From Bactericera cockerelli (lineage: Eukaryota; Arthropoda; Insecta; Hemiptera; Triozidae), in the NCBI GenBank assembly GCA_024516035.1, contig CM044964.1, positions 28,163,778 to 28,227,777 on the forward strand: 64,000 bases of DNA, written 5' to 3'. Within the stretch, counting starts at the first letter, position 1, and each line of letters opens with the position of its first letter. The notes below the pieces were generated by a model. It did not search any database, was not told the DNA's origin, and saw only the letters and a list, made by a program, of their open reading frames with translations. Below are positions 43,796-55,429 of this stretch, piece after piece. The position numbers and the translations under genes were made by a program.

Positions 43796-44007
43796 CGTCT
43801 ATGCGTTTTGAAAAGAGTAGAACCGGAATGCACATTAAAATATGGAAACTATGCGATGTTGTGAACATTATGGTTTGATAATGTTCTGTTTCTGAGATAT
43901 ATGAGAGTGAGGGAAATATAATAGCTAGTCGATAAGTAAAACTATGCGATAATGGAGTGTTTGTGCCATGTACGTGCCATGCGGGTTCTGGTGATGTGAT
44001 TTATCGG

Positions 44008-44107
44008 NNNNNNNNNNNNNNNNNNNNNNNNNNNNNNNNNNNNNNNNNNNNNNNNNNNNNNNNNNNNNNNNNNNNNNNNNNNNNNNNNNNNNNNNNNNNN
44101 NNNNNNN
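44008..44107. other. Assembly gap, 100 N
   Basis: Exactly 100 N, the conventional placeholder for a gap of unknown size. Sequence to the right (44108-44145) is the reversed head of a family C SINE (TACTGAGCTACCGGGACAGG), so the gap probably failed on a SINE. Confidence 0.95.
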
Positions 44108-44632
44108 TCATGTTAGAGTTCCGCCTTACTACTGAGCTACCGGGACAGGCAATAAGTGAGATATTATACTTTCAAGATGTTCAACACGTGATGTGCATGT
44201 GGATGCTTTCTCTATTGCCAATAGTCACCTCAGGACCTTAGAACAATAGCTACCATCTGGCAATTGTATCCAAAGTGTATACAAGTGGAACTTAGTCCGT
44301 ATTCAATAGAAATAATTTCAGTATATCCGGCATATCTTGAAACATTTCGACAATACTCGCATATTGTTTTCTTTATTATATCTGTTCCAAATTTAGGTAA
44401 TAAAAAGATAAAGAGCTAGATATTTGCTAAGTCACAATTTTTAGAGGGTAGCATCGCTAATGCATCATATCTCAAACCAGCTTTTATATTCCAATATCAA
44501 TCTCGAAATGCCGGCACTGATCGTTGACCAATGACCACTCACACCCCTCAAATTTAACTTACGAGGCTAGGGTAGGTACATTATAACACTCCTGAAATAT
44601 TTTACCTTCTTATGGACTTTCCTCCGAGAAAC
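44108..44632. other. Spacer after the gap
   Basis: Family C head scrap at 44108-44147, then no recognisable gene or repeat. Confidence 0.4.
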
Positions 44633-45005
44633 TAAGGCCGGGATCCCACCACGTAAAACACTTTGTCTCGCAATGTTTTAGGATCTATTTTTTCTTTAGA
44701 ATCAAAGGAGATCGATTCATACTGACTTAAACATTGGTTTGAAACCAATGTTTCTCTCAGAGGAATCCTGGCTTAACCATAACATTTAAAAACAAGATGA
44801 AGAACTCCCCATGCTCTCAGTGCATCTAATGTAAAGCAGGATTGAGCGCGATTTTCCTCAAGAGAAAATGGCAGACACATCATGCTAAGATTTTTCATGT
44901 AAGATCATGTGTCCGCCATTTTCTTTGAAGACTTTTTAGTATTTCCTAAGCAGAAATGGTGCTTCAGTTCTCGACTAGAGTTCGTTATCTGGTTTCTACA
45001 TTTAT
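44632..45005. repeat. Two adjacent foldback repeats
   Basis: 44632-44780: GGCCGGGATCCCACC ... with an 11-bp-arm palindrome AACATTGGTTT / AAACCAATGTT. 44803-45005: second copy of the 15843 element, with arms AAAATGGCAGACACATCATG / CATGTGTCCGCCATTTTC forming a clear hairpin. Confidence 0.6.
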
Positions 45006-45168
45006 GGGTTTAACAGATCATAGACAACTGACCCAGTGTTACCAAGCATCAAGATATATCACAGACAAGGCTACCAACCCATCAACCTTGTCACTCTCGC
45101 GGATTTATGATGTAAACAAAGCCGTTACGTGGATTGGCACAACTTTCTATGTTCTAGTTTTCAAACTA

Positions 45169-45169
<1 letters not shown>

Positions 45170-45237
<68 letters not shown>

Positions 45238-45270
45238 TCTCTTCACATCTCTCTTTCTCTCTCTCTCTTT
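45170..45270. repeat. (CT)n microsatellite
   Basis: Nearly pure CT dinucleotides for about 60 bp, then a degenerate extension. The ORF across it is not a gene. Confidence 0.95.
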
Positions 45271-45519
45271 AAAGTTAGTTGACTATCTGCTTGGCAACCC
45301 TGTTGTAAATTAATACCTCTGAGTAAAATTAAAAAAAAACACCTTTGTACACAAAGTCACTTTATGTAAATAATATTAAGGACCTAAGACTAAGAGACCC
45401 CAACACCTTAACCACCTCAAGAACAAAACACTATCAAATGGTGTTTCGAGTATACATAGTATGAGAGAGTTCTCAACCTTTGTAGAGCCTTCGGTCAACT
45501 CAGAATTTTAAAACAGCAT

Positions 45520-45660
45520 CGCGGGTCCGAAACTCACCCGGGACATGACAGGTTATCCTAGCCACATGATAATAATAATACTCTTGGGCTTACTGCTGAG
45601 AGCTGAAATAATATGACTAATTAGTCCTAATCAGGCAGTATAAATAAGGCGATATTATCA
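45520..45660 (+). repeat. tRNA-derived SINE, family C, headless
   Basis: CACCCGGGACATGACAGG, CTTGGGCTTACTGCTGAG, AATTAGTCCTAATCAGGC, TATAAATAAGGCGATATTAT. Confidence 0.65.
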
Positions 45661-46069
45661 AAATTGAGAATTTCAGGTTTATTGGGGGGGGGTATGGCGA
45701 TGGCGGTATTAAAGTCGCTTTCAATTGCAGTATTTCAGTCGTATCATTTTGAAAGTTAGTTATTAGGGCATGATAATGCGGAAAATTGTTCATCGCATGA
45801 AACAGATAATAGTTGCTGTGGATGTACTACGCCATAGGCTAAATACTGCCACCACACTTGGCTCGTGACGGCCAATGCGAGTTTGGGCATGTGCGGCGGG
45901 GCTAACAGATGGATCACTATGTCAACAATGGACAGAATAACCACTCTAGAACTTGTTACGGTTCTTAGGTTCGACTCGCAGCATCTTATTAGGTATAAGG
46001 CTTATTATCTCAAAGACTATGTAAGTATTAAGCGATTATTTCATTTTATGATAATGGTTTCCTTTGGTT

Positions 46070-46430
46070 TTGAAAGAGTTCTGGACAGCTCCCAGCTAGT
46101 AGGGCCCTTCAGGCAAATAGTACTGAAATTTTTGAAGCTCAGAGAACTGCATATTTAAGTTCCATGAAGGCATAGTACAGAATTTCTTCTCTTTGATGTC
46201 CGCAGACTAGTTTGAGAACCACTGCTCTTGAGGCACGTTTTTAATAAATCTTCTAACTTTACACCACTGGGAATGGTGCCCAAGATACACGCGCTAGAGT
46301 ATGGCGAGAGAATTTTTTGCATAATTTCTTCTTTCTGATGACCGTAGACTAGTTTGAGAACCACTAGTTTTGTGACACACAATAAGGTTTTGCCAAGTTT
46401 TAAACAGCAAATAGCAAATTGCAAATTTAA
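46070..46430 (-). pseudogene. Fossil of the mobile-element protein domain (copy 2), duplicated flank
   Basis: Around 46240-46300 the minus strand reads LGTIPSGVKLEDLLKT after an MQKILS-like start, matching the end of copy 1 (1625-1810). A flank of about 50 bp (GTAGACTAGTTTGAGAACC) occurs twice, at 46200 and 46345, so a ~145-bp tandem duplication is likely. Confidence 0.5.
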
Positions 46431-46534
46431 TGTTTCATAGACTTGACTTTCTATTACGCACTGAGGATTATATTTACCTAAAGAAAGAAACTATTACATC
46501 AAGATCAACTGTTCACAAACTTATTATTTATTTA

Positions 46535-46640
46535 TTTTAATTTCGGTTCCAACTCGCTTTCAACTGCACGGTTCATATCACGACGGGATGTGTTACCCTC
46601 CATTCGCAGGAAACTGCGACGCACATTAATTTCACCAACC
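46535..46640 (-). repeat. 5S-derived SINE 3' fragment
   Basis: CGCTTTCAACTGCACGG, ATATCACGACGGG, TTACCCTCCATTCGCAGG. No head. Confidence 0.6.
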
Positions 46641-47640
46641 TCTAGACACGTATTTTACAACAAGGTTTATAACATAATTATTTCAAAAACTTACTCCGGG
46701 TCTATCGCAGATCGCGAGGATTCTAAACTGACAGATAACTCTATATTTAAATATAATAAACAAGCATAATCAATACTATTATTAATAGTCCTAGTCTTCA
46801 CAATCTTCATAATCTTCATAACTAATAGAATTTCCCCAGAACAAAATCTGGTCCTAACTCTCATTTAATTAAAATTTCAAATATATTATGACTTATGCGA
46901 ACAGTGCGATGTTCTGTCATTTTTATTTTTTTTATTTATGTATCTCCTAATTTTCCAAAATAGATTTGAATTTCTGAGTTACATAAAAAAATTGATTTAG
47001 ATTGAGATTCAACAAGTAAATCTGAGTGGAAATGTGTAGATTCATCAGGTAGTGTAAATATCTCATTTTTTTTATTTTTCCATAAGGAGCCACTAGATTA
47101 TTATTATTATTTTATTATTTTTTTGGAAATCACTGTTCAAGATTGTTGCAAAACATTTGTAGTAGTTCTCCTTTATTGTTAAGCAGAATTTACTTAACAT
47201 CTTCTGTGGGGCCAAGTCAACCAAAATCGTGAACATGTCTTCCCCGACTTCAGTCCACGATAATTCAAAGGATTCAGGTCTCCAGACTATTTGCAACAAG
47301 TGAGCCACAACAATAATCTAAAATAAATTCACGCAAGCTTTAAAGACTTCATTATCATCGGAAGGGCCCCGCCCACTGCTCGCAATAATCACCACTCTGA
47401 GGTCTTATGCCCGTTTACCTTACTAATTGTTGACCTCGAAAGTTATTCAGGTCCATGACTTTTAGTTGGACTTTATTTTTCGATGTCGCATCATATTGTA
47501 GCGACTGTGGCGTAACAAATGTATTAAAGCTTCAGGGGGTATTGCAAATCGTAACAAAATGGCAAACGGCCTTTATTGATTCAGTTCAGATAGTTCAGTG
47601 ACAGGCTGACAGCTATGTTGCAAAACAAATAGAGTACACC
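46641..47640. other. Spacer, no gene seen
   Basis: AT-rich sequence. A short minus-strand ORF near 47093-47308 contains no recognisable domain. Confidence 0.4.
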
Positions 47641-47699
47641 AAAGAATAATAATAATAAACTTATTTATATATTTATACATATCCAACGCAGGAATTATA

Positions 47700-47900
47700 C
47701 ATGAAAGACGTCACATCACGACGCGGGTGTTACCCTCCATTCCCAGGAGGCTCACAAACCTGCTACCCACATTAACCTCACCCAGCCTGGGTTGGGCTGT
47801 AATGCCAGCATGACGAATTCTTCACCTCGTTGGACGCTGCTTAACTTTGGTGATCCTACGAGAACCATTGCATTCAACGCGCCATCGACGCTGGCAATCA
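47700..47900 (-). repeat. 5S-derived SINE, deleted subtype
   Basis: Same structure as 27005-27220: core CACCCAGCCTGGGTTGGGC joined to GACGAATTCTTCACCTCG without the C-box, then GATCCTACGAGAACC and CGCCATCGACGCTGGC. Two independent copies with the same deletion define a subfamily. Confidence 0.75.
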
Positions 47901-49735
47901 AAATTCCTCGGCTACCATAGTCAGTAGAAGAAAGTTCATTATTCAGGGTGCACACTGCATTGCCAGTTCAAGCCCGTGGCATATCTCCTCCGCCCATTTA
48001 GATCTAATGTTGTTGTTGTTACCGTGTGAGCAACACCGAGATTTGATGATCTCTTGCTGACTTTTAATGAACCATTTTTGATGTTCATATGGCTGCTGCT
48101 CTAATTGTATCAGCTGTGAAGCCATGATTGTCTAAAGAGCGATCATTATGTAAAACATAGTTTGTTGTGTCACCGGTGACGAAACAAGTTGTGTATACTG
48201 AGCAAGTACTTGTTTAGAAAGCTCAGCTCGTGGTGTGTGTTGAGATAGTAGATATTGTAAGCGGTTATGAAAATGTTGGTCAATATCAAAGAAAGAGTCG
48301 AGTACCAAGCCATGACAGCGGTTGCTAGGAAAACAGATGTATCACTATGTCAACAATGGACTCAAAAAACACTCTACAGTTTGATTATTTATTATATCAG
48401 ATAGAGAAAACACAGTTAACTATTGTTCCTAAACATAAATAATAATATATTATAAATCTAATGAGGGCAGAGCATAAATAGCTCTTGATTGAAACTTGAA
48501 TGTTCTTATTCAGCTAGTTCTTCTTTGAAAGGAAATCTAAAACTTACTGAATCACAAACAAAACTATTAGTGTTGATGCTACTTTAATTACAGTTGCAGA
48601 GGCTGAAGAAATAATTTATGACTTTGTGATGTACTCTGGAACCCCAGACATTTGAGGAAGTATTGCAAGAGCAACGGAAAAGATGAGAACTAGAGAAAAA
48701 AGACTACTAAAAGCTATAAAAAAAAATAGAACAATAGAACAACAAGAAAACTCCCTTCTATGAAAAAAAAAATCAAATCCAACCTATAAAAATGAAATAA
48801 AACAAAGAAAGAATGACAAAATAGGTAGACAGTCTCAAACTAATAAAAATAATATCGCCTTATATTTACTGTCCGACTAGGACTTACAAAACCCTTTTCT
48901 GCAGCAGTAAGCTCCAGACTACTGAGCCCCAGGGACATGTACATTATATAACATGACAGACAAAAAGTGAACGTTTTGAAACACTGTGCTGATCCAAACA
49001 CTGAAAGTAATTACTGACGAAAAGAATGTGTAGAATCGGTTAGAAAAACAACATTAAATTTGAACAAATCGATGAAGAAGGAAAATGATGAGTTTTCTTG
49101 TTACCTTGGGAATCTTGGGATGCACCACGAGACACTAGACAGAGATAGTCAGTAGCTAGACAGAGATAGTAGGTAGCTGTTCTATAATAGATACCTATTC
49201 AATTTGGATAGTTATACAATGAGTAGCTAGAGCTTCAACCGACCAGGTTGTTTTTGGTTTGCGACTAGGGGCCCCTTGGGCTAGTAGTTTCTCGTGGTTC
49301 ATCTTTATGTCGAATACAAGATTTTCTATACCAAATAATCCTATTTTAAAAACAATAAATGCGATTTCTTATTGTAAAAACTGTTTGAAATGACAAAATA
49401 AGGTACGAAAACAAACATGTTTTAGAAAATAAAGAATGACTGTCGCTCGCTTGATTTAAACACTGTTCTTTACCATGAGTTATTTCGGTTTAGCGTCACT
49501 TAGTTGATGTATTTTTAAAGCCGAACCCTGATTTAGAGTCGGTTAGGCTCATAAGGAAATATTATCAGTTGTTCTAGGCGCCAGAACCAATCCATCCGTA
49601 AGACTACCTATGCATAAATCCATCATAAATAGAATACTCTGTTTATCTTAATAGAATGAGACGAAATAGTCCCTTATCTATGAACACCTATATAAAGAGG
49701 GGACTGTAACACTTAGATTTTTTTTTTTTTTTTCA
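47901..49735. other. Spacer with scraps
   Basis: A family C body scrap at 48845-48960 (reverse) and a repeated TAGACAGAGATAG near 49135-49175. A segment CACTATGTCAACAATGGAC occurs at 48335 and 45917. No gene seen. Confidence 0.4.
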
Positions 49736-49739
49736 TACG

Positions 49740-50245
49740 ATATAATATATTTCATTCAACGAGTCTTCTTTCTTCAGTGTGCTCATTACTGATGCCACAT
49801 TCCCTCTTTGTACCGCGAAACTCACTCTTTGACGGAAGTACTCCCCTGCACGTCTCTCTTTCGTTTCAAGTACCAGAGACTTGGAAATAGAATTGAATAG
49901 TTCCAAGGCATCTGGTCCAAAAGATCCGAAAGTTTCGACGGCAAAGGGAGAGAAAATGAATTAGGAGTGAATTTCGCGATACTTATTTTTTTTTTTTTAA
50001 TTTTTCAGCTTGTTTCGCTGCTTCCCTGGACCTTGTAGTGAATACTGTATGTTGCTTTTAGCTAGATTGTCCACACATGTTACGTCCCATACTAAAGGTT
50101 TACCATTCTTCCATGGAACCATTGTCATGCCGTTGGTCTTTTCCCATCTAATCTGAAAAGACCAGATGGTTCTTTGCCCAGCGCCCCTTTACTAACATTG
50201 ATGAGAATCAAGCCAAAAGCATTTCGAGATTCAACAAATTTGATA
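49740..50245 (-). pseudogene. Fossil of the mobile-element protein domain (copy 3, best preserved)
   Basis: On the minus strand, with gaps: a segment with the pattern DGKRPNGMTMVPWKNGKPLV followed by WDVTCVDNLAKSNIQYS, then (after a poly-T interruption) FSPFAVETFGSFGPDALELF, a basic stretch, and QRVSFAVQRGNVASVM. The W-D-x-T and ETxGxxGPxA patterns look like a conserved enzymatic core (perhaps a nuclease-like fold, inference). It resembles C-terminal regions of invertebrate retroelement-related proteins that I cannot name reliably. Frameshifts show it is inactive. Confidence 0.6.
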
Positions 50246-50249
50246 GTTA

Positions 50250-51284
50250 GCTTAAACCAACTAGGCAACAGGGTGTACGTCCACTATCTGGTCTAACTAT
50301 TAGGTAAACTGTAAAGTCGATTTCAGGTACTATGGTTTTACCATGAATAAATAATTGATCGTATTTTTGTGAAAGAGTTGTGAGGTACGATCAAATGACT
50401 CAAAAGTCTTGTTATACGGTCACACCACGAAAACTTTGATTGAAACTCCTGATAAATAAATTGATGGATGTTCCCATACCACATCAACTGTGGGAAGTGA
50501 GAATGTAAATGAAGCATTAATTTTATAATTCATTTAATTTCAAATGGGGAAACAAAAAGCTCTGCAATAATAATTTTAGGACTTTTAGTTGTTCCCACGT
50601 TCGGAAATGTGGAAATATTACATGTTGCAAATTTGATCAAGTTTTACCCGAGGAAAGAAGTTTAATGTCAAAAACTATGTCATAAATCTAAATAACATCT
50701 TCATTCATACCTTTTTAAACATTTCTTTTCGATTATTTAATTTTAGTTTCGGTATTTTTTGTGTTGTTACGTAACTGAGGAAATTTGAATTTATTATTTT
50801 TTTAATCAAGATGGAAATTGTCAGTTAAATTATCAACTATATTGTTCGAGTGCCACCCATTGTTGCCGTATAATTATTATCAACAATGGACTTCCAGGAT
50901 GTCGACTTCTACGTCAACTAAGTCAGATAGCTCTAACTGGAAAAACAATCAAAATGTCCTGAAACTTGAAGATAGTTTCTGAAGAAAGAACAAGTGAGAA
51001 GTTAATACAGCCCCCTGCAAATTAATTGGACTCATAAGTACATACTGAATAAGAACAAGCACACAGAAAAATGAAAATTCCAAATGACACTCGTAATACG
51101 TGACGCTTTATTATTGAAAGGTTCCCAAAGCCAGCATTGACAGTAACTTTTGAGGTTATAACCGTAACATTGAGAAACACTCGACATAAAATCAAATATG
51201 ATCATAGACAAAAATTGAACAGCAAAGACTGGAACTAAACGACAGCCAGCGTTGACAAAAACCCTTGGAGGTAAACTTTTCAAA
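50250..51284. other. Spacer 5' of the secreted-protein gene
   Basis: No gene seen; the promoter of the next gene should lie here. An AGCCAGCGTTGAC motif appears at 51245, and AGCCAGCATTGAC at 51130, each resembling a 5S-SINE head start but without the rest. Confidence 0.4.
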
Positions 51285-51583
51285 ATGTTCTTCAAGCTCT
51301 GCTTCCTTCTGGTCCATCTCAACACCATCAAAGCCGAGCATCCTCTGCTCACGGGTTTGAAGAACAAAGAGTTTGGCAACTTTGGTTTCGTTGGTCTCAA
51401 GGAGCGACTCAACGGGTCACTGGACTACATCGAAAACGTCCTGGGTCACCGAGTCAAGTACAATGAGTCGATTCATTCGTTTGACAACATCAGCTACAAG
51501 TACCTGACCGAGTGCGACGTCAAAACGCCTCTCAACAAGTTTCTGTTCACCACGACCAATCATTATGAGCGCAACACTTATAG
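51285..51583 (+). CDS. Secreted-protein gene exon 1
   Basis: Signal peptide plus about 82 residues, ending TTNHYERNTY and a split codon (phase 2). Donor GTGAGT. The stop seen one codon later lies in the intron. Confidence 0.75.
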
Positions 51584-54500
51584 GTGAGTTTAGCCACCAG
51601 AATTTAGTTCCTAAAAACTCTGCTCTTATTCTAGAAAGTCATAATCCCCAAATCTCAATTTTGTCACACAACACAACGCACTATGATTGATTAACAAAAC
51701 GCAGTGAGGGAGTGAAGCGACCTCACTAAATGATGTTCTGTTAACTTGGGTACTGGACGATTTGGCTTTCGTTTGTCTGTCTGTCTGTTCCGCGATAATT
51801 CCCGACTGGATTGTTCAAAATTGTTGAAATGTTGTATAAATGTTTATTGGGGTCCTAGAATTATACTTATTGTTTTTAAGCCGTTTTGGTCAAAAATAAA
51901 AATGGTTTTTCTATTTTCTTTGAATAAACCAATGCGCTTGATATTTTGTAGAGACGTTAAAAAAATAATACTTGATTTCAGCTGTGAAATTTTCTGATCC
52001 TCAAAGCTAAGGGGGCCGCACTGTGATAAAAATCAAAAAAAGCCCCAAAAGTGAGTCGAATGATATTTTTTAATAAAATCCATCGCGTGGGGTGTTGAAT
52101 GAAAAGACTCGATGTCCTCATGCTTGGTATGACATTTATAATTAGATATAATAGAATCTGGATCTGGTTTACAGTTCATAGAACTACTAGTTATTTCGTT
52201 CAAATCAACCAATCAGAGTGCGTTGTGTGACGGTTGAAACGGAGATTTGGGGATTTTGAGAGTGGAGAGTGTTTCTGGAACGTTGCAAATAATATTTGTA
52301 CGGAATATAAATTAAGTATTAAGGATATTATTGTGCCTCGTTCCTCAGACTTGGAAGGCATTTTTATATGTATGTAGTTGTGAAACATATAAACCTACAA
52401 TATTGTGTTCCTTCAGGATATTATTGGTGAGTTTAGAGGTACAAAAGCTTTCCTCGAAATTGAGTTTTCTCTTTGTGGTTCCAGGAAGAGATTCTTCCAG
52501 CAAGAGTCCCGGGAGGCCATGTTCACCAAGAAGTACGAGGCCAAATATGCCAAGCTGAGGGCCTCCTCTACCAAGAAGATAACCAGGTGCGCTACTCATT
52601 TGCAGAAATAATAATTAAAATAATACTTTTTAGTAGAAGGTAACACCACCAGGCGAGATTAATGCTCAAGCTTTTCTACCACCTACACTCAGAGTCTTAT
52701 TATTATGTGGTCACAAACTCAAATTCATGAGGAAAAATTATTGCACGGGGTGGATTCCAACCAACGGATTCCTACGCTACCTGGATTACCAGACTAGCGC
52801 GTTAACCACTTGACTACCAGTGTACTTGACAATCATGGTAATGTTGTAACTGTTGTGACTGCTGTCCGTGGTCCTGAGATCTTGAGTTCTATTCCATATC
52901 CATATGGGTTACTTAAGTTCAGTTAACATTTGTGTTATATCACAATCGTGATGTCACAATTACTATCCAAACTCGCTCTCCTAAATTTCTGCCTGATGTG
53001 GGTTCTGAACCACCGACCTCCAGGTCACAATCAGTAGGAACAGAAAAGTCCCCCAGCTTATCGATCATGCTACTGAGGTTACCCAACGCAGCGCCGCGCG
53101 TCGATTGCACGTTGAGTACAACAGTTCTCATTCAGTCACTGAAGTTAACGCAACGTTCCAGCAAGGCTAGGACTTGGATGTGTGACCATTTAAATTCAAA
53201 CCCTCGTGATGCTAGCTATTCCGGCCACACTCAGACTGCGTTAATTTGAGAGTTTCCAACGAATGGAGGGTAAAACCCCCCGCCATGATATGACCATGGC
53301 AATTGAAATGTGAGACGTTAAAAAAAGAAAAATGTAGGTCGGTGTAAAAAATTATTTTTACTATTATTACAAAAAATTTCACTCCAACAATGGTTTGACT
53401 TTATTTTCACAGGTCACGGACGCCACAAATGTTTGACTCCAGGAATCTGAAGGACAACCTACTGGAGTTCTACCGGACATGGTGCATCATTGTGTCCAAG
53501 ATCTCCAGACCTAGGAAATTCTGGACAGGGACTTACCCACATGGTAAAGTCATTCATAGTAATAATATTAGTGAAATACAGTCCACAGTGGATATATTAA
53601 CACCCAGGGACAGAGCAAAGGGTCTATCATAAAGGGGTTTCTAATATAGTCAGTTCTCTATTACACATAACAGCAGGGACCTTTTTTTTCTTCTTTTTGT
53701 AGGGGTCTTATCACAACTGTTGGAAAGAATGAAAGGGGCACTGTTGCATTAGTCTCAAAATCCCGTTCAAACCTCCATACAGAGTCTTATTTTTATTTTT
53801 TCTCCAAACAACAAGTTAAATAGAGTTAAACAGAATTTTCTCCACTGTGTAAAGTTTTCTATTATATCCAGATTCGACTTTATCATGTACTAGCGGGCTG
53901 TCGCCCGCTTTGCGGGCGAGGCATGGCCGTGAAAGCAAAAAATCCTTTTCGCCAATGGCAGGTGTTGTAGTGGGAATTTCGAAAATCTTATTGCACATCT
54001 AGACTATAGAAAATCTACTACCAAATTTTCAGCTTCCTAGACTTACGGTTTGGGTGTAAAGCGTGATCAGTCATGGTCAGTCAGTGAATTTGACATTTAT
54101 ATTAAGATTTTTAATGCCAATTTAGACAATGTGCTTCATCTCCTGTTTATTTGTTAACATCTCCAGAGAATATCAAGCAGCATCCCAACAACACCACGCC
54201 CATGGATTGGTCCCTGGACATCAGGCAGACCTACTCTGACGAGGACTACAAGGGCCCTGAGAGACGTCTGGACCCTAGAGACTCTATGTCTGCCTACGGG
54301 TTGTCTCTGCCCAAGGAGAAGGTGCACTATCCGGATGAGTACAACAGTCAAGTCTTGCCGGAAACTGGAGCGGCAGTGGAAAATCAGAGGTAAGGATGAG
54401 TACAACAGTCAAGTCTTGCCGGAACTGGGCGGCAGTGGAAAATCAGAGGTAAGTTATGAGTAAACAGTCAAGTCTTGCCGGAACTGAGCGGCAGTGGAAA

Positions 54501-55395
54501 TCAGAGTAAGGATGAGTACAACAGTCAAGTCTTGCCGGAATTGGAGCTGCAGTGGAAAATCAGAGGTAAGGATGAGTACAACAGTCAAGTCTTGCCGGAA
54601 TTGGAGCTGCAGTGGAAAATCAGAGGTAAGGATGAGTACAACAGTCAAGTCTTGCCGAACTGGAACGGCAGTGGAAAATCAGAGGTAAGGATGAGTACAA
54701 CAGTCAAGTCTTGCCGGAACTGGAGCGGCAGTGGAAAATCAGAGGTAAGGATGAGTACAACAGTCAAGTCTTGCCGGAACTGGAGCGGCAGTGGAAATCA
54801 GAGGTAGGATGAGTACAACAGCAAGTCTGCCGATGGAGAGCTGGAAATAGAGTAAGGATGGTTGTCTCTGCCAAGGAGGGTGCAGTAGGATGAGTACAAC
54901 AGTCAAGTCTTGCCGGAACTGGACGGCAGTGGAAAATCAGAGGTAAGGATGAGTACAACAGTCAAGTCTTGCCGGAACTGGAGCGGCAGTGGAAAATCAG
55001 AGGTAAGGATGAGTACAACAGTCAAGTCTTGCCGGAACTGGAGCGGCAGTGGAAAATCAGAGGTAAGGATGAGTACAACAGTCAAGTCTTGCCGGAACTG
55101 GAGCGGCAGTGGAAAATCAGAGGTAAGGATGAGTACAACAGTCAAGTCTTGCCGGAACTGGAGCGGCAGTGGAAAATCAGAGGTAAGGATGAGTACAACA
55201 GTCAAGTAAATAAATATTCATTAAAAAATAACAATAATAACAGAGTATTGTAGAGAATGGGTTATATTAAAGACACAGGGAAAATCCAGGGTTAGAGCAG
55301 TTAAAATAGAAAGTACGATATACTAGTATAGTGAAGATATTTTAAGAAAATATTTTTGATGGTGTCTATTGCATTTCAGTAGTTGTTTTTGCTAT

Positions 55396-55429
<34 letters not shown>

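Noticed and set aside
45865..46158. 97-codon ORF
   Set aside because: Overlaps dispersed repeat pieces (CACTATGTCAACAATGGAC recurs at 48335); no domain seen.
51746..51997. 83-codon ORF in intron 1 of the secreted-protein gene
   Set aside because: Lies in a (TGTC)n-containing repeat; no family match and no splice logic.
54334..55208. CRISPR-like or protein-coding repeat gene on its own
   Set aside because: No spacers, and the unit is explained by exon 4 plus its donor; minus-strand ORFs are mirror products.
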